NCBI RefSeq assembly: GCF_002127325.2
Contig: NC_035438.2
Location: forward strand, 147,697,937 to 147,761,936
Direction: 5' to 3'
From: Helianthus annuus
Taxonomy: Eukaryota; Streptophyta; Magnoliopsida; Asterales; Asteraceae
DNA: 64,000 nucleotides
Notes under the pieces: generated by a model
The model's database searches: none
What the model was told of the DNA's origin: nothing
Seen by the model: only the letters and a program-made list of their open reading frames with translations
Program-made: the position numbers and the translations under genes
Part shown: one piece after another, positions 11,834 through 21,945 of the stretch
Position numbering within the stretch: the stretch's first letter is position 1
Layout of the letters: each line of letters opens with the position of its first letter

Positions 11834-12053
11834 CTTACGGACCGTAAGCTTGAGGCCTTACGGTCCGTAAGGACCTCTTGCGGACCGTAAGCTACAGGGG
11901 TTACGGTCCGTAACCGACCTTACTGAAACATGGCTCAGGTGCCTTCCTTACGGACCGTAAGCCTAAGGCTTTGCGGTCCGTAACCGATCCTTGCGGAACA
12001 TGACCAGGTGCCCTGCTTACGGACCGTAAGCCAGGGGCCTTGCGGTCCGTAAG
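11834..12053. repeat. Eight palindromes of type CTTACGGWCCGTAAG in LTR D
   Basis: Copies are at 11834-11848, 11857-11871, 11877-11891, 11900-11914, 11947-11961, 11970-11984, 12016-12030 and 12039-12053. They come as pairs, one member with central A and one with central T, separated by 5-9 bp. Variants keep the symmetric core CGGWCCG. Similar palindromes occur in the LTRs of B and C, always upstream of the TATA box. A protein-binding site is the natural guess; I know of no named factor. Confidence 0.85.
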
Positions 12054-12638
12054 CGATGGCCAGAAGACAAAAGCTTGAAAACTTTTAAGTCTTGACCATG
12101 CAATCCAATTAATCCGAATCAGACTTTCTTTTGCAGATGTGGGCCACCTGGACCAGCCATTGCATGCCCTACTTCCTCTTACATGTTCCTCATTCAAACT
12201 TAATTCATAATGGGACTTGTAACATCGACGGAGATTCCAAAAAAATGAGTCTTGGACCCTCAAATACTTGGCCAAGGAAGATTAGCTATATTAATTCTTA
12301 TTTACAAGAATTTTATTTAGATTAGGAGTAGTAACAACCTATATTTCCGAAGTCCTTGATAAAGATGTAACTTTATTTATCTGAGAGCAACTGGTTGTCA
12401 TATGAGATGATCATTAATTGATTTAAGGATCTTGGGATCTATAAAAATTTCGGGTCGCTCAGAGGTGATTTAATAACGTGGCGCCCTTGGGTCGTTCAGA
12501 GGTATTTTAAATAACATGACACCCTTTTTATTGGAAATCCTACCACACATCTTTTTATTTAATCCGGTTTCTCTGACACGTCTGTCACACATGACACGTG
12601 TCTTTATTCTAATGGACAGGAATTTTCGAGGTGTTACA

Positions 12639-15600
12639 CGCGCCAGATCCTTTAATTCCCTGAAACACATGTAAGTTGAAAAACCAACAATAATGTTGAG
12701 CGAGTTCATGCGTAAGTGAGTAAGTAAAACCTTTGTAAGTATAAAATCCTGGTGTGTAGCAAATAAGGAAAAAGAGATCACCAATGGTTTGCAAGGCCAT
12801 TGATATGTGTGAAGTGCAAGTAGGAAGACTCAAACCTAGCAGATTTATGCGTTGGGTACAAAGTCACCCCGAGGTCCGTTACGCTAGGCCTGGGGCTGGG
12901 CTCGCTACACCTAGATAGATCTACCGCTCCTGCCCCTCGGTCCTACCCTGAGGATTAATGGCCTCAAGTTTCCGCCTACCCACTCACATGATCTAAATAA
13001 TAACCCTCCTTACGCTAACCATACCATGTAAGAAATATTCGTATTCATAGTAACATGTATTTCACCCCCGCAGTTTAGAAAACTGAAAACAGTTAAGAGA
13101 AAAGGGGGACATGAACTCACTGTGGTGCGTCTCTACCAAGTATATCTCCTGATCAAGCAGCTGTGCGACGACCAACACGTACTAACTCTATTAGACGGAC
13201 GGCCGTGCCTTAGCTTTATAGTTTAAGTTTCTGAGAAATAGTTAGACAACTATTTCGTGTTTACATTTTCGTAAATACTTGGTAATTATTTTCCTTCCCA
13301 AGGATGGGGGATTTAACACATGTGCGTTCGTATAACTTCGGAATATATTATTAAGTCTCACTTAATATATATTTTACTTCTTACTCCAAAATATAAATAT
13401 TCTTCCCAAAAATATTATATTTTAATACATATGATTTTCCCAAAATAATACCTTGACAAAAATACGCGTTCATAAATATTTCCTTAAATGCGTAAGTTAC
13501 GTTTTAAATATCGAGTGGTAATAATAATTACCGGTGTAACTTAAATAATTATTGCAAAGGCGTTTGTATTATTTTGGATTTGTTAACATTCGGTAATATT
13601 ATTTTTACCCTAAAAATAATATTTGTATAGTTCACAAATAATCATAAAAGTTCACGAGTGTTGTTAAGAAAATATATACTAAATATATATTTTTATTGAG
13701 TTTTATTTTGTGAAATCCCACCTCCGATATTTTGTAAATAAAGTCGTGGCGAAATCTATAATTTGAAAACAAGTCTAAAATGTATTTTTAACTCTTGTAG
13801 TGAAAATAATCCTAAGTGTTAGATTTTTGTAAAAATTTCGCCAGAGTTTCCCCTGTAACTGGAGGTGGCCACGCTTTCAAGCGTATCATTTTCTTTTATA
13901 AATCAAACCAACAATCTTCTCATTCAATCAAAACAATGTTCAAAGCATCGAACTAGTCAATAAATATGTAAATTGCCGGAATCACATGAACTTGTAGTTT
14001 TTCCAAAACTATGAAGTAAATCCCATTACTTTTAGTAGATCTTTATATAAATCAATCCGGTTTCGCAAAAACCTTGCTTTTAAAGAAATTCCATCTTTAC
14101 AACTTCTTGTAAAATTTGACAAAACTAGTTCTTTGTCGAAACTTAGTGTTACACAAGTGTTTACACACTTGTGTGTTTTAAAAATCATTCTTGTTTGTGT
14201 AAGATCCGGTTTTAGAAAATAAGATTTCTTTGACACTTGGTCCTTTGAAAATACCGCTTGTAGATCCGTAGATCTACTAGTTTTAAACACTATTTCACAA
14301 GTAGAATCGTTTTTACACAAGTTCAAGTTTCGTGTGTGGTAGAGTTTCATCACCTAACCCTTGTTACACCAAAACAAACTCTATGTCATGATCCATGATC
14401 ATGACCAATCCGGGTTAGACGATGTTCCGAGCTACCACAACATAGATCGGCCTCAAATAACTACACAAAACAAATCTTACAAGATTTACACAACAACTTA
14501 GCTTTTAACCATCATATTCATCATTTTAGTAGACTTTTAACACTTCATCTTGTATGTTTACGAGTTTTAACCGTCATTTATCATTTTAACCACGTTAAAA
14601 TAGATCGAGAGGGTGTTTCAAGCAACTTACTACTAGCTCGAGGCTAGGGAAGATTCTAGTCGAAGAATGAGTGGATAAAAGAAATGAGATGAGGTCCTTC
14701 GAGTTCCGAATGCACCAAGCCTCCTCGTATGTGATCCTTAACACTTGTATGCTCTTGGAATTGGATGATCAAGATCGAAAAATGGATGTATGATGTAGGG
14801 GAGGTTCGGCCGAGAGCTTGGGAGAGGAGAGGGAGTGTGTGTGGGTGAATTGTGTGTATGAATGTTATGTGGTGTTTAGTCTTGATCTTATAGGCAAAGT
14901 TAGAGTTTATTAACCAAAGGTCTCCATGTCTTCTAGATATTAGGCATGAGTGATTAAAATAATCATGCATGGTACAAGGGGGTGGTCACAATGTGACCGA
15001 TTCGGTTGGGGGGGGGGGGTAACCTAGTTCGATTTCAACCAAGTGTTAAGATATAGTTAGTTAAGTGTGAAGGTTAACCCGGTTACTAATGTGTCATGTG
15101 TTATAGAGGGTGTTAGGGTATTCAGGGACCCTAACTGGCTCAGAAAAAGATAAACAATGTGAATGGCAATATTTTCATGTTCCGGGTAAAGTCCGGTTGT
15201 TCGGTTGGATAGTAATCCGTTAAAGCGCTTAACAAAGCTTTAATGTGTCGTTATTATTAATTTTAGTGACACAACTTATTCCCGACACTTTGGAAAGTGT
15301 CTAATAATATTTTTCTCATGTTTTGGCACTTTATTAGTTAACCAAATGCTGAATTTTTAGTTAAAGTGCTGAATTTTGTGCTTAGAGTACGTTTTAGGCA
15401 CATCCTGTCGCTGTAACCTATTCCTAGAGATGCAGTTCTACAACCCTTATATCTCTACACTCACTATTAGTGTAGTAAACTATCTCGGGCTCATACAGGC
15501 CTTAGAGACAGTGTCTGTCTGGCGCTGACTATGCCAGCACGTTTACTGGGTTATCCGTTTATTGTGCTACTGTGCTTTTGTGCGTCATGTTTGTCACTAA

Positions 15601-15768
15601 AGTTTGGTATGTAAATAATGGAGTGACAGTAAATAAAGTATGATGCAAGTAAGTGTATAAAAAATTCAAGTAGCAGTTTATTCACCTTTTCAAGCAAGCA
15701 CAGAAATTAAGCAGTAATTAGATATTAATTAAGTCGTACGGATACCTGCTTTGGTGAGGGTTGTCACA
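12639..15768 (-). repeat. Remnant LTR of gypsy element E
   Basis: This is the right-hand 3.1 kb of a long LTR whose terminus (GGTTGTCACA, ending 15768) abuts the interrupted reverse transcriptase of element F. Its left part is cut by the insertion of D at 12638. The internal layout matches LTR A: a CCCTGAAACACATGTAAG segment, then ACCCCCGCAG...GGGGGACATGAACTCAC, then AT-rich sequence with a G tract (about 15009-15020). Orientation is inferred as minus because the terminus read on the minus strand starts TGTGACAAC, like the U3 ends of A and B. No real ORF is seen. Confidence 0.65.
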
Positions 15769-17879
15769 GCTTATTAAATTCCTCATAGTCGATGCACATC
15801 CGGAACGATCCATCCTTCTTTTTGACGAAAAGGACTGGCGCGCCCCAAGGAGAGGTGCTTGGGCGAATAAAGCCTTTTTCGAGTAATTCCTGGAGTTGAT
15901 TCGAGATCTCCCTCATTTCGGATGGTGCGAGTCGGTAAGGGGCTTTGGCAACAGGGTTAGCTCCAGGAATGAGGTCGATGCGAAAGTCGATATCACGACT
16001 CGGTGGTAGTCCGGGGAGATCATCAGGGAACACCTGAGGAAATTCACGAACCACTGGAACGTCTTTGACTTCAACTTTCTTTTTCTTTTCCCTCTCCGCT
16101 ACTACAATGTTGGCCAAGAAGGCTCGGTATTCCTTGCGGAGATACTTGTTAGCTTGGACGCATGACATAAACTTGAGACCTTTCGACGCTGTTTCACCGT
16201 ACACACATAATAGATCACCATTTGCAAGCGAGAATCGAATCATCTTTTCAAAGCACACAACTTCAGCATGGTTTTCGCGAAGAAAGTCCATGCCTATTAT
16301 GACATCAAAGCTTCCGAGTTGCATTGGAATAAGGTCGATCGGAAAGCGGTGATTGTTGAGCTTGAGGGTACAATCACGGAGTACAGAATTAACGGCAATA
16401 GTCCTTCCCGTAGCGACTTCGACTTCGAATGACGAGGACAGATAAGAGCGCTTACGACTAAGGAGCTTCTCGAATTCAAACGACACAAAGCAGTTATCGG
16501 CTCCAGTATCAAACAAACATGATGCATAAATACCATTCACAAGGAACGTACCATTAACCACGTTGTTATCCGCCTGAGCCTGACGGGCATTGATGTTGAA
16601 GGTTCGGGCATGGGCTGCTTGCTGCTGTTGCTGAGGCTGCTGTTGTGGCTGTTGCTGCTGGGGCTCTTGCTTAACCACCCTGTTCGGGCACCTGTTTGCA
16701 AAGTGGTTAGGGTCACCACATGCAAAGCAGACTCGAGCATTGGCTGCTGGTGCTTGAGCTGCTTGTTGGCCTTGAGGGGCAGGGAGTAGAGCTCGGTTGA
16801 CAGTGGCTTGAACTGGGGCTTGACGGGGACCATAGCGACAGTTCGCAGTGAAGTGACCGTAAAGGTTGCAGTGAGCGCAAAAGCGACAGGCTAGACCCAC
16901 CGGGTGATGAGCACGTTGGGCAGAGTGGGTGAGGGCCTGTGTATGCACGCTTCGCTGGCGGTGCATTGATCACTGGAGCTGAGCGGTGCTGTTGCTGCTG
17001 TTGAGCTGGTACAGCTTGTAGAGGAGCAGCAGCGGTTGTCACGACACAGTTCTTGTTGCTGGAGCTGTTGTTGTTGTGCTTCTTCTTTCTTCTCGATGAC
17101 TTGGAGGATTGAGCAGATGAGTCGGTGGGTGCTGCGGTGGCTTGGTGCAGAGACTTGGTTTGCTTATCCCAAAAACCAGACTTTACTCGCTTGTCATTGA
17201 TCTCAGCGGTGAGTAGGTAGGTTTCTTCGATCATTGCTGGTTTGGCGGCGTGAACAAAGTCGGCTACACAGTCGGGCAGGGCTCGAATGTACTTCTTGAT
17301 AGCTTGATCTGAGGTCTTGACTTGGTCGGGACATATGATACTAAGCTGCTTGAAGCGAGCAGTGAGAGCAGCGTTGTCTCCGTCCTTCTGTTTGATTACC
17401 CAAAACTCGTCCTCCAGCTTTTGGCGCTCATGGGGAGGGCAGAATTCTTCGATCATAATTGCCTTCAACTCCTCCCATGTTAGCTCGTAAGCTGCATCAT
17501 TTCCGCGCTTGTTTCGTTCGGCCGTCCACCAGTCTAGAGCACGGGACTGGAAGACGCCTGTGGCATTGAGAGTGCGGAGATGTTTAGGACATCCGTTGTG
17601 GCGCAGAGTGACTTCGACTGAGTCGAACCAGTGAAACATGGCTGTAGGACCATCTTCGCTAGTGAACTCTTTTGGTCCGCATGCTTTGAACTGCTTGAAG
17701 CTGAAAGCAGCCTTGCTTGAATCCTTAGGGTTTTCAACTCGGGATTCTTCAGACGTTTTGCTGGCATTTTCATACACCTCACTCACGGCTTTTGCCACTT
17801 GCTTGGAGATGATAGCAGCGAGGCGTCGGTCTCTCTTTTCTTGGCGAGTCAGACGGTGTCGGGATCAAGACGACGACAT
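15769..17879 (-). pseudogene. gag-protease-RT fragment of gypsy element F
   Basis: The minus-strand ATG at 17879 is followed after three codons by TGA (17867-17869) where CGA would be expected. The frame then continues through the gag domain (ACGPKEFTSEDG, ALDWWTAERN, ELTWEELKAIMIEEFCPPHE), a poly-Ser/Asn/Gln linker and zinc-knuckle cysteines. A small deletion near 16917 shifts the frame, which then carries [17 protein letters not shown] and [14 protein letters not shown] (CX2CX4HX4C), the aspartic protease motif [10 protein letters not shown], and the RT start through [23 protein letters not shown] stops six residues later where the LTR of E has inserted, before the catalytic FIDD. RNase H and integrase are absent here. 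The lesions are one stop, one frameshift and one insertion. Confidence 0.85.
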
Positions 17880-18891
17880 GGTCTGCATTAGACATCGTCA
17901 CGAGACTCAACACAACGAAATCGAATCTCACCTCACACGTCTACTACTATCTAAAGCTTAGAATCATGTCGAATTACGTAACATATAAGCACAGAATCAC
18001 AGATACACATAATCATGGAGCACAGAAGCACATAGGGCACATAGGTCACAAAAGCACACAAGCACGTAGAGCACAAAACACAGAAGCACATATACTCATA
18101 CACATTAAGCATAGAAGCAGTCAGAAAACAGAAACCTATTCTTCAAAGCTCGCGTGTCGTTCGGATAGCATATCGAATGGCATCTTATAGTATAGCCTAA
18201 CTTAGTCGTATAGCATAACATAGTCGAATCGAGATAAATGGCAAATGGAGTCGTGTGTGTCGATTGAAATGACAGCAAAATCGAATAATGTCCAAAATAT
18301 AAACACGTAAACAGATAAAGCACACAGGAACACATAAAAATCGAGAGGTAGATTGTCTGCGGCTACTAGACATCGACTACCCAAAGCGATTCGACTATTC
18401 GCAACGAACTTGTTGTCACTTTCAACGTTCGGGCTCGTGTCCTTGCCTCGATTCTTGGGCATTGAACACGTATTCCCTAGGTCATACTTCGTGAGTTCAG
18501 GTCGTTGGAGTCCGTCGAAGCTTTGGCGGGATGATAAAATCTCCGGAATAAATTGCCAAGGTTAGGGTTTCACCCCTAGCTTAGCAAATTTCTTCCTTGT
18601 TTTAGTAAAAATTGAGGAGATTATTCATCAAAATATGGATTCCACTCCTGATTTGGTATAATTCTCCTCGTATGTTATTGAAAATATCAAGATAAGCATG
18701 AGTTAAAGGGATAAAATCATCATAAGTCAGTCAATTTAGTCAGGAGTTTGCGGTTTTCACACCTATTCCTGACTGAATCGCCTGACTTTTAATTGAAAAT
18801 TCGAGTGCAGTGATAGCGAAGGATTGCGGAATAAGGCACATAAACTTGGTCTGTTGGTTCCTAACTATAGTCTAGGTCTCTAAGACAGCGA
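17880..18891 (-). other. Leader of element F, left piece
   Basis: This is the untranslated region between F's gag and the insertion point of element B. It contains an ACACAT/AGCACA-rich stretch (17985-18120) and no convincing ORF on either strand. The last five bases, AGCGA (18887-18891), are the target duplication of B, repeated at 27918-27922, after which the leader resumes up to F's primer site. Confidence 0.7.
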
Positions 18892-20327
18892 TGTAACAAC
18901 TGCCACTAAAATCGGTAGTTAGGACAATAATTAGTCAATAAGAAAACCCTAATTAAGACACCCAAGTAATTCTGCACTAACCCTAAAATTTTCAGAATGA
19001 TCGGAATCAGGATCAGGGCCCCTAAAACTTGAGGGGGGCAAACCCTAGTTGATAATTATCTTAATATAAACGTTGCTATGCTCTGATTAGTTGAAAAGTT
19101 GAGTCACCAAGGCTAGTCCCGAGCCTAGGCAGCCTATATTTAGACTGCTTAGGTTACGGATCGTAAAGGGTCCGGCTTACGGTCCGTAAGGAGGTCCCAA
19201 AATTTGCTATAAATAGCCGACATTGGCACTTAACTGTTGAACTTGGAACGACGTGAATAGCTTCTGTAGACGTTGAGATATCACTGTTATACCACAAATT
19301 AAACACACATGATCACGAGGTGCTGCCGCAATCAGGGTAATAACTCGATCGCTATTACGATTCAACGTCCGATCGATTATAACTATCCAACAATTGTCCG
19401 AGTGCTGCTCAAATTGAGCTTGTACTTTATTATTCATTGTGATTTCAACTTGAATGTTTGAGTGCTGTTCGAATTCGGACTATGCTCTGTCATTCGTTGT
19501 GAATCCATTGAATTGTTAAGTATTGCACTTGATAATAGTTGTGAGGGTTTAATCTCGTGAATTGACGTAACTGCTGAATTAGTTACTAATCCCGTTTGTG
19601 TGTGCATTATTATTTAAATTAGGTTAAAAGGCTAATCAGTAAAGCTTATACTCTGCTCGTAAATCTGCAATGTGAGTCATTCTCTTTTTATCAACTGTTT
19701 TACAAAACTCCAAATTATTTTCAAAGTTATAGTTACAGTGATTAAGTCTATGTAATCACCAAAGTTACAGCCGGTATGTGGGGTTTTGTATACATTACTT
19801 ATTTCTCGTCACACTTGGACAACGAGTTAGCCAAGGGGTGATCTGACCACAGTCACAGACACCATTTGGACAACGAGATAGCCAATGGGTAGTCGAGTGA
19901 CAAATACTGTGGGTAGTTGGTTTGATATCAGAAACATTGTAATTCCCCTTAATACTGTAGATTATAACAAATGTGTCGTTTTAAGTAAAATGAATGATTC
20001 ACTCAGTATTTCCCTGCTGACAAAACATTTTTCAAACATGTTTCAGGTGATATGGTATGAGCAAAGAAAAGTGCCGTGGAGCACTCCCAGCTTAGAAAAG
20101 TGGCTCAATGTAAATAAATAAATGAACATGTTTTGGAAAATAAAGATTTCCCTGAGAAATCACAATATTGTAAATTTTGGGAATTTATCCCTAAATTATG
20201 AAACGAGCAGTTTAAATTATTAAGAGATCCTGTTTTAAAAAGACTTCCGCTGTCGCCTAATCAAATACCACGGGATTCCTGTCCCGCGGCTCCTGAAACA
20301 GGTCAAACCGGGTCGGGGGCCGTGACA
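18892..20327 (+). repeat. 5' LTR of element B
   Basis: Its terminal inverted repeat is TGTAACA...CGTGACA. It includes two palindromes (19152-19166 and 19176-19190), a TATA box at 19207-19216 and a repeated segment TTGGACAACGAGNTAGCCAA (19816 and 19867). Reading frames within it are repeated identically in the 3' LTR and are not genes. Confidence 0.96.
19152..19216 (+). promoter_or_regulatory. Palindrome pair and TATA box in 5' LTR of B
   Basis: GTTACGGATCGTAA (imperfect) at 19152-19166 and the perfect palindrome CTTACGGTCCGTAAG at 19176-19190 precede the TATA box CTATAAATAG at 19207-19216 by only 16 bp. This is the tightest motif-to-TATA spacing of the three families that carry this palindrome. 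The same arrangement is at 26742-26806 in the 3' LTR. Confidence 0.7.
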
Positions 20328-20335
20328 GGAAAAGG

Positions 20336-20347
20336 TGGTATCAGAGC
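20336..20347 (+). other. Primer-binding site of element B (initiator tRNA-Met)
   Basis: TGGTATCAGAGC lies eight bases after the end of the 5' LTR and complements the 3' end of initiator tRNA-Met. It is intact. Confidence 0.93.
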
Positions 20348-20454
20348 CACTGTTTTAAGCTTACTGATTAAAGCTCACTATGTTAATTAGGAAAGTTTTA
20401 TTTGTTATTCTATGAATATATGCTTATTAACTGATTAGTTGTTAAAATTACTGT

Positions 20455-20724
20455 ATGGGTAAACAAAAGATTTCTGCTATCTATCGCAAATTAGATAGTA
20501 CACCTAAAGAACAGAGAACCTCTTCCTCCAAATCTCCTACCAATTTAGAAGAGGGAATCTTTGTCTGTAAGGCCAATTATGAAAACCCACTTACACCGGA
20601 GAAAAGGAATTCAATCCTTAGAAAAGGTCAAGAGAAAAAGAAACCCCGAACCAAGAGAGTGAGGTTTAACCCAGAAATCCAGGAAATCAATAATGATCCA
20701 CCAGGGGAAAATAACTTAGATTAA
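20455..20724 (+). CDS. Small basic ORF upstream of gag in element B
   Basis: This is an 89-codon ORF with an ATG about 110 bp after the primer site. It is rich in Lys, Arg and Ser (KRNSILRKGQEKKKPRTKRVRF) with an acidic tail, and I recognise no domain. It is intact while pol has four stops. It could be an accessory protein of this family or only an upstream ORF in the leader; the basic cluster resembles a nuclear-localisation signal or nucleic-acid-binding tail. It is followed by 212 bp without an ORF, then the second extra ORF. Confidence 0.45.
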   Translation: MGKQKISAIYRKLDSTPKEQRTSSSKSPTNLEEGIFVCKANYENPLTPEKRNSILRKGQEKKKPRTKRVRFNPEIQEINNDPPGENNLD

Positions 20725-20936
20725 AAATGGGCAAATCTGTATCTGCTCGCCACTGTAGCAAAAAATACAAATCTTTAAGCTTTAAACCTAGAAATATTTA
20801 CTTCCTAGTAAATAAATAAATAGATCTATGTGTGTTCTGTTTGCTGTATGTTGTACAAATTGGTATGCAATAAAAATGTTTATTTGTTAAGCTTTGTTCC
20901 AAAGTTTTAACTTAGCATTTTGTACATTTTGCATAT

Positions 20937-21674
20937 ATGCCGTACAACATGAATGAGATGTCGGAAGCATTTCAGAATCTTAACCTTTATCCTGTGCCGA
21001 TTGAAGTCTCCCACAACTTCACTGGTTACATTGCTGACATAGAGGAACCTCTGGAATTCCACGCTCCACCGCTGGAAAAAGCCAAACCTAAAAAGAAGAG
21101 AAGATATGTAGGGTGGCGAAAAGTGCGCAGAAGGAAACCTAGGAGACTCCCTAAAATAGAAAATCCTATGAGTGTGAGCAAGGGAAAAGAAATAGAAACT
21201 GGAGAAAGTTCCAAGCTAGCAGAAATAGGGATAGACCTAAAACAAAAGGGAATAGAGATCGGAGAAAGCTCTAAACAGTCTGAGGAAACCACATTCCAGG
21301 ACGAAATAGACCGCCTACTAGATAATTGTGATGTTCTAGAGCCTATCAACAATAATCTTTTCTCTTATCCTGCTACAGCCCAATTCCCAATAAACCTAGG
21401 ACCAGCCATTCCAGACCCACTAGTTCACACCCAACCATTAGGCCAAATGGAGGAATGGTGGACCAATGACTGGCAATTCCAAAATATAGTTATTAGTCCC
21501 TATAGTTTTCTCCCACAGTTTGATCCAGAACCTGTCCCTAATCCGCCAATGAGCTATGAAAATTTAGCTGAGCTACGTCAGTTTGGTGAAGAACTGATAG
21601 GCACCGGGAATAGGATCAGGGAAATGGGGGAGCAGATTTCTTGGAAGTACGACGAGAGGGAACGTCGTTACTGA
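20937..21674 (+). CDS. Second extra ORF (245 codons) upstream of gag in element B
   Basis: This is an intact ORF in the same strand as gag, ending 270 bp before it. The product has an acidic N-terminus, a strongly basic block (AKPKKKRRYVGWRKVRRRKPRR, about residues 49-70), two near-copies of a GESSK segment (about residues 89-92 and 113-116), a Pro-rich centre and a charged, helical-looking C-terminus (ELRQFGEELIGTGNRIREMG). I recognise no domain. The basic block could serve nuclear entry or RNA binding. Element D has a different, proline-rich ORF in the same place. Its survival without stops suggests coding value, though B is young. Confidence 0.55.
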   Translation: MPYNMNEMSEAFQNLNLYPVPIEVSHNFTGYIADIEEPLEFHAPPLEKAKPKKKRRYVGWRKVRRRKPRRLPKIENPMSVSKGKEIETGESSKLAEIGIDLKQKGIEIGESSKQSEETTFQDEIDRLLDNCDVLEPINNNLFSYPATAQFPINLGPAIPDPLVHTQPLGQMEEWWTNDWQFQNIVISPYSFLPQFDPEPVPNPPMSYENLAELRQFGEELIGTGNRIREMGEQISWKYDERERRY

Positions 21675-21945
21675 AACTGCCAGTGAACCAAAAGATAGTA
21701 GGGGTTTGGAAAAGTTTGCTTATATTATAACTAAAATAGTAAAACTGATTCTGTAAAATAGGCAATAAAACAGTGTAAGATAAAAAGTGTGTATCGAAGC
21801 AGGTATAATATATAAAACAAAACAGAAGTCGAGGCATCGACAATTTTGACTATGTTTACATGTTATGCTGATCTATGTGTTTTTCTGTGTATGTATCTGT
21901 AATTTTGATATTAATAATTAGACACTAATAATTTTTAATTAGCAG

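Larger units (their letters stand above)
6517..12638 (-). mobile_element. Ty3/gypsy element D, right (5') part only
   Basis: This minus-strand gypsy has its 5' LTR at 9065-12638, primer site at 9049-9061, a proline-rich ORF before gag (7641-8876) and the first 48 codons of gag (6517-6661). Element A then interrupts it at 6516. Its right LTR end (GGTGTTACA at 12638) lies inside an LTR of element E, so D inserted into E. The left half, including pol and the 3' LTR, is outside the window. Confidence 0.75.
9065..12638 (-). repeat. 5' LTR of gypsy element D (about 3.57 kb)
   Basis: The LTR starts TGTCACACCCCGAATTTCC and ends GGAATTTTCGAGGTGTTACA; the two ends form an imperfect inverted repeat of about 19 bp, typical of LTR termini. 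A minus-strand TATA box lies at 11648-11659 with eight palindromic CTTACGGWCCGTAAG-type motifs upstream of it (11834-12053). Only one LTR of D is present here. No ORF inside looks real. Confidence 0.8.

Noticed and set aside
12131..12325. Small frames around 11901-12325 on both strands
   Set aside because: They translate the CTTACGG palindromes and LTR D sequence; no protein features.
19207..20121. Reading frames at 19207-19437 (minus) and 19885-20121 (plus), repeated at 26797-27027 and 27475-27711
   Set aside because: Both lie wholly inside the LTRs of element B and are copied by LTR duplication; the minus frame opposes the element.
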